Assembly (NCBI GenBank): GCA_031213475.1
Contig: JARUPZ010000029.1
Span: 7,961,290-8,025,289, forward strand
Direction: 5' to 3'
DNA: 64,000 nucleotides
Source of the DNA: Nereocystis luetkeana
Lineage: Eukaryota > Sar > Phaeophyceae > Laminariales > Laminariaceae
Shown: positions 59,961 to 64,000 of the stretch, in pieces
Numbering within the stretch: position 1 is the first letter of the stretch
Layout of the letters: each line of letters starts with the position of its first letter
Translations under genes and position numbers: made by a program
Notes under the pieces: generated by a model
What the model saw: the letters and a program-made list of their open reading frames with translations, nothing else
Told to the model about the DNA's origin: nothing
The model's database searches: none

Positions 59961-60944
59961 TGCTGGGGGTCGACAAACTGCCATGACCACGACCAAGGCA
60001 TGACCATGATAAAAACCATCAGTTTACCGGGCTGTTGAAGCTGCGTCGATACACAGAATCCTTCATTTTCACGCGTCAAGCGACGGTCGACGTCTAAATA
60101 TTTGCTAATAAAAAAGTCAGTACCATGCAAAGCAATCGCACCTCAGAAACAAAACACGAAACCGGGTGCCGGTGACGAACAGGCGAAAACAATGACGACA
60201 ATTCCTACTCAGCAAATTACGTGGCGTTCATGGTATTTTGGGACAACGGTCAAGTTTCTCGCCCGCAGGGACGGTGGGTATGTGCTGGTATTTTATTTCC
60301 TCCCTCCTGCTCTGAGATTTTACTTAAAATAGCATATTCTTCTTAAACACGTCTCTACAATCGTGGCTCGAGCAGACCGCAACCGAACCCTGTACATAAG
60401 GTACGCTGCTAGCGACAGCAGTCCCAATTTTGCTTGAAAACGCAAGCCATTTTTTCGTGCAAAAAAAGCAAATTTCGAAACCTCGCAAGAGACAAAACAA
60501 AATAACATATGTAGTCCTTTTTGAAAAAACAAGCGGAAAACATCGAAGCTACAAAATATGCATGAAAATGCTCCTGTTGAAATAAATGTATTTTTCGTCA
60601 CACAATATGGGAGCGTTTTCGCTCAATGTCAAAGAACCGTTTCAATAATCTCGAAAATAATAGTGGTGCTTGCGGTCCTAGCCCCCCGTTCAGACAAGCC
60701 CCGATACATGAATACTTCGATCGGGAAAAGGCACCGCTCAACAAGGAATGCTTTCCAACCCAGAGAAACCTGTGAAATGCCGCACGTCCTTAGCAAGAGT
60801 CATCCGCCTGTTGGAGTCAAACGCACAGTTCCCAAATCGTGGGTGCAGCACTATTAATAGTAGTAAAAAGGGCTGGAGTCACGGGGACTTGTAGCGGCTA
60901 TTGTTCTGTTCCCTCCTGCAAATCAAGCTTTTCCCCTTTGAAGC

Positions 60945-61045
60945 CCGACTCACCGCACCACAGCCCGGGGTCAGTCACTTTGCACACGAAGCCCTTAGAG
61001 GCCATTCGGATTGAATATCAACGTATTTTATGTCGAGCTTGTTAC
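60945..61045 (-). pseudogene. Kinase DFG-exon fragment, copy 2
   Basis: The minus strand reads KVTDPGLWCGESG followed by the same GTGAGTC donor as kinase A, but has a stop just upstream (NGL*GFVCK). It is a relic of the HRD/DFG exon. Confidence 0.75.
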
Positions 61046-61394
61046 GAACGCATGGTTGGAAGTAATTTCGTTTGGTCGTAGGTGTTGACTGGTTCGATGA
61101 CTGTCTAGTGACCGCTGTTGTTGCTGAAGGTGCAGTCAGGACACGTCACCTGCACAATTGGAAACACGGATGTGTACCTGCAGAAGGATCGGCTTGGCGC
61201 GCTCTTTTCCACAGTTTTATCCATGCACGCACACGTTCCGGGACTAAAGACTGCCTGCAAAGTTTGAAACATCACGCCAAACCGGGCACACGTTCCGGTG
61301 CTTGTACGTGGTGTACAATTAACACACACACGACGTCCTGCAGTATTCTCGTGAATTTTGTTTTTCACGCTGTGTTGTTGGTGGCAACCTCGAA

Positions 61395-61530
61395 GCGGAC
61401 GCCACAAAAAACGCCTGGATTACATGCACATCCTCGGGATCATACCTTGCGATCCCGAGCTCGACAACACGTTGATTTGCCGCTCCCGTGACCCTACGGG
61501 CTTTGTGGGCAAGGTCACTGACCCTGACTC
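61395..61530 (+). pseudogene. Kinase HRD/DFG-exon fragment, copy 3
   Basis: Plus strand: a catalytic-loop-like CDPELDNTLICRSRDPTG and GFVGKVTDP, preceded by the same intron-like GTTTTTCACG/GTGTTGTTGGTGG words as kinase A. It abuts copy 4 in the opposite orientation. Confidence 0.75.
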
Positions 61531-61544
61531 ACCCCACGCAATGG

Positions 61545-61735
61545 TGAGGTGAGTAGGGTTAGCCCCTCCTGCCACAAAACCCGCGGGGACAAGAATCTGG
61601 CTGATCGACGTGTTGTCGGCCTTGTACTCGCAGCGAATGATCCTGACGCTGTGCAATTGGCTCGGGCCTTCCGTCGCATCGGCTTTTGAAGCTGGCCAAG
61701 AATAACATAGAGTGAAGAAAAAAGGCAATCATGTT
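61545..61735 (-). pseudogene. Kinase HRD/DFG-exon fragment, copy 4
   Basis: Minus strand: DATEGPSQLHSVRIIRCE, KADNTSISQ, then AGFVAGGANP. The HRD region is degraded, and FVGKV has become FVAGG. It forms an inverted pair with copy 3. Confidence 0.7.
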
Positions 61736-62231
61736 GTAGGGCGTCATGTAGAGATAGGGCGCGCGAAACCGAGGTATCATAGACAAAAAAAAATGCTGGT
61801 TTCCAACTGCGCTGGTGGTATTGACTCACCACACCCACAACCAAAACAGTACCCACCGAACAGTGATCGAAACGGTCAACTCTACGTCAGGCAGTTATTG
61901 CCGCCAACAATGTTTTCCTTCTCATCCCTACAAAATTGTACGGGCAAGAACGCCGTTCACTGCAGAGATGGAAGTGTTGGCTTGTTAAATAACCGGAATT
62001 GACTGCTTCAGAACATAGTATATCTTCAGGAACGCCTGCGCTAAACGGCGAAGCCTATCGGTAGCCTTCCTGCGCGGGCCTGTCATGCCGATACAAATCT
62101 ATCACAAGCAAGATAACCCGCCTGTGAACGTTGTGCCATGGGGTCTGGTGACCTGGTCTGTTGAGCAAATGAGAATACGGGGACGCTCTTTCCTGTACAG
62201 GCCTTGAACACGTTGAGCTAGTTATGGCTCC

Positions 62232-62330
62232 GACTAGTAGAGTTGCGCGGGATGGAAAACCACAACAACGGCATTGGCGTCGATTGCTTGAGCTATGTCA
62301 TGGGATCAGAATTCTCGTCATGGAGATCGC
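62232..62330 (+). pseudogene. Kinase helix-C/beta-4 exon fragment
   Basis: NHNNGIGVDCLSYVMGSE corresponds to HPNVIDIECLNDVAGSE of kinase A (exon 50657-50508). A frameshift follows; another frame continues with VMEIAMYNM, matching VMEIAVCDM. Confidence 0.7.
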
Positions 62331-62499
62331 AATGTACAATATGCCGAGGAAATACACGGTAACGACTTGCGTATCGTTCAGCCTTGCCCGGCAAATTAGG
62401 TGAGCACACCCGAAGGGAAATTTTTCGCATGTACATGTACAAACGTGTCTTTGGTTTGCAGCATGGTATGCCTCTGTGTGTTCGTATGTAGCGTTGCGC

Positions 62500-62585
62500 G
62501 GGGTAAAAGAACACAATATTGTCATCAGCATAGAGTGTATGGGCGATGTCACGGGATCAGATTTCCATTACAAGTCTGACTGCAG
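62500..62585 (+). pseudogene. Kinase helix-C/beta-4 exon fragment, second copy
   Basis: KEHNIVISIECMGDVTGSD matches the HPNVIDIECLNDVAGSE segment. It lies about 270 bases after the previous copy and upstream of HRD copy 5, in the same order as in kinase A. Confidence 0.7.
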
Positions 62586-62784
62586 AACGGTCGGTTTCGC
62601 GCGCTCTTTTCCATGGTCCCATTCATGCAACATACTCGTTTCGGGACTGCATGTTGCCCACAAAGTTTGCAATATCACGCTCATTCGTGCACACATTCCG
62701 GTGCTTGTACGTGTCTTACTATTCGAAAATGATGTCCTACGGCATGATTTTTTTTTCTTGACGCCATGTTTGTGACTAACTTTG

Positions 62785-62905
62785 AGGCCGACGCAACAGA
62801 AAGCTTGCAGCACATGCACAGCATCGGGGTCATTAATTGCGATCGCAAGCTCGACAACACGTTGATCTACCGCTCCGATCGCCCTACAGCAAAGTGGTCA
62901 AGGTG
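62785..62905 (+). pseudogene. Kinase HRD/DFG-exon fragment, copy 5
   Basis: LQHMHSIGVINCDRKLDN, then TLIYRSDRPT. A frameshift separates it from KVTDH. The catalytic-loop Asp and Asn are still visible. Confidence 0.75.
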
Positions 62906-62924
62906 ACCGACCACACTCAGGTGT

Positions 62925-63085
62925 GCTGTGTTGCGTCAGTTACTTTGACCATGAAGCTTGTAGGGCAAATCCGAGCGGTAGGTGAAAGTGCTGTCGACGT
63001 TGTGTTCGCAATTAACGACCTCGATGCCGTGCATGTTACCCAGGCCTTCGGCCGCGTCGGCTTCTAAGCTCGCCAAAAACTACAT
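62925..63085 (-). pseudogene. Kinase HRD/DFG-exon fragment, copy 6
   Basis: Minus strand: EADAAEGLGNMHGIEVVN, then CEHNVDSTFTYRSDLP, followed by a frameshift and VKVTD. It is inverted relative to copy 5, meeting it at the DFG end. Confidence 0.7.
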
Positions 63086-63669
63086 AACGTCAAGAAAAAA
63101 ACACGGGTAGCCATGTCGTACGAGCAGGGTAGAAACGTTTCAAAGTGTACAACTGAACCGCTCGAAACCGATCATTCTGCAGGTAGACAAAAAAACACGC
63201 GGCATCCAACTGTGCAGGGGGGTTGCTTACGTAGGTTGCTTACCTACTGTACCTGCAATAGTAGTAGCAGTCATTGCGCGATGATCGAAACAGTCGACCA
63301 CACGACGCGGGAAAATGCCACCAACAACGTTTTTCGGTAGTATTCCTACGATACCGTATAGGCCAGAGCGCTGTTCACTACAGTGTTGAACTAACATACT
63401 TTACGCTCACCGGAATCGGCTCGTTTGTAACATTTTAAGTCGCCAGGAAAGCCGGCGCAAGTCGGCGAAACCCATCGATAGCCTTCCTACGCAACACTAC
63501 CACGCTTAGACATACCTATTGCAAACACGAGAAACCGCACGTACACTTGTGCCGTGGGGGCTGATTACCTGGTCTGTTTGGGCAGGCCCGAATACTGAGT
63601 ACGGCATCGCATATTCCCGTGCGTGCCTTGAACAAGTCTAGTTAGTCATGTCTCCGTCAAATATAAGTA

Positions 63670-64000
63670 GTAAAGCTGCACCGCACGAAGAACCACATTG
63701 AAATCATGGCCGCTGAGGCCTTGAGGATTGTGGTGGGATCAGAACGTCTCGGATTGCGGGTCGCTGCATGCGACATGTACACGGCGTGTACGAGAAACAA
63801 CGACCTGGTGCCACCCTCGGACAACTCATCGAGTGAGCATACCCCACAGCAGGTGTGTATACGTACATGCGTATCTTACGTTTGCAACATTTTGAAGTCT
63901 CCGTATTATACGCTGCAAGTGCTGTAAAGGATGGGAAACCACGAGCATATCATTGGTGTCGAGTGTCTAAGCGATGTCACGGTGTCAGGAGTTCTCGTCT
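63670..64000 (+). pseudogene. Kinase helix-C exon fragments, two copies running to the window end
   Basis: KNHIEIMAAEALRIVVGSE at about 63670-63740 and NHEHIIGVECLSDVTVSG at about 63930-64000 both match the beta-4 segment of kinase A. The array continues beyond the window. Confidence 0.6.

Overview
This window looks like intron-rich nuclear DNA from a eukaryote. Coding exons are small (47 to about 900 bases), joined by long introns with standard 3' AG sites, and embedded in dense non-autonomous mobile elements. Nothing in it is prokaryotic: no operons, no ribosome-binding-site spacing, no CRISPR. A heterokont (brown-alga-like) alga is my best guess from the gene style and repeat load, but no marker in the window proves it.

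I rebuilt three genes exon by exon, and in all three every intron phase agrees. (1) A mitochondrial transcription termination factor (mTERF-repeat) gene runs on the minus strand from beyond 8254 to 4891; five exons are found and the 5' end is missing. (2) A complete acyl-CoA thioesterase of the double-hotdog ACOT9 type runs on the plus strand from 27273 to 41945, with 11 exons, 480 codons, and about 90% of the locus intronic. (3) A large protein kinase with an N-terminal disordered and coiled-coil region runs on the minus strand from 54142 to 45954; 12 exons and 828 codons are found and the first exon or exons are missing. Less certain are an intronless Ala/Pro-rich ORF (20773-21657, minus), a small two-exon plus-strand gene behind a TATA box (57845-58223), and an orphan exon at 59600-59960.

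Layout. 1-4.9 kb: repeats and unassigned DNA. 4.9-8.3 kb: mTERF. 8.3-20.7 kb: MITEs, SINEs, tandem duplications and short palindromic words, with no convincing gene. 20.8-22.4 kb: Ala-rich ORF. 23.0-24.7 kb: a nested transposon built of GGGTC pentamers. 25-27 kb: TIR elements. 27.3-41.9 kb: ACOT gene. 42-45.9 kb: SINE and palindrome arrays between convergent genes. 46-54.1 kb: kinase A. 54.1-57.7 kb: unassigned, with GATCTG-rich repeats. 57.8-64 kb: decayed copies of the kinase, including a cluster of HRD/DFG-exon fragments in alternating orientation that runs off the window end.

The repeat landscape has its own internal logic. A ~95-bp MITE family (B) sits in TTAA sites, and one copy is caught inside a ~110-bp MITE (A) with its TTAA duplicated, which is the signature of piggyBac-type integration. 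Two SINE families share one body but carry different tRNA-like heads. Four of the 14 introns in the mTERF and ACOT genes start with GC instead of GT. The three main genes are not obviously connected in function; mTERF and ACOT9-type proteins are both usually organellar (mitochondrion or plastid).
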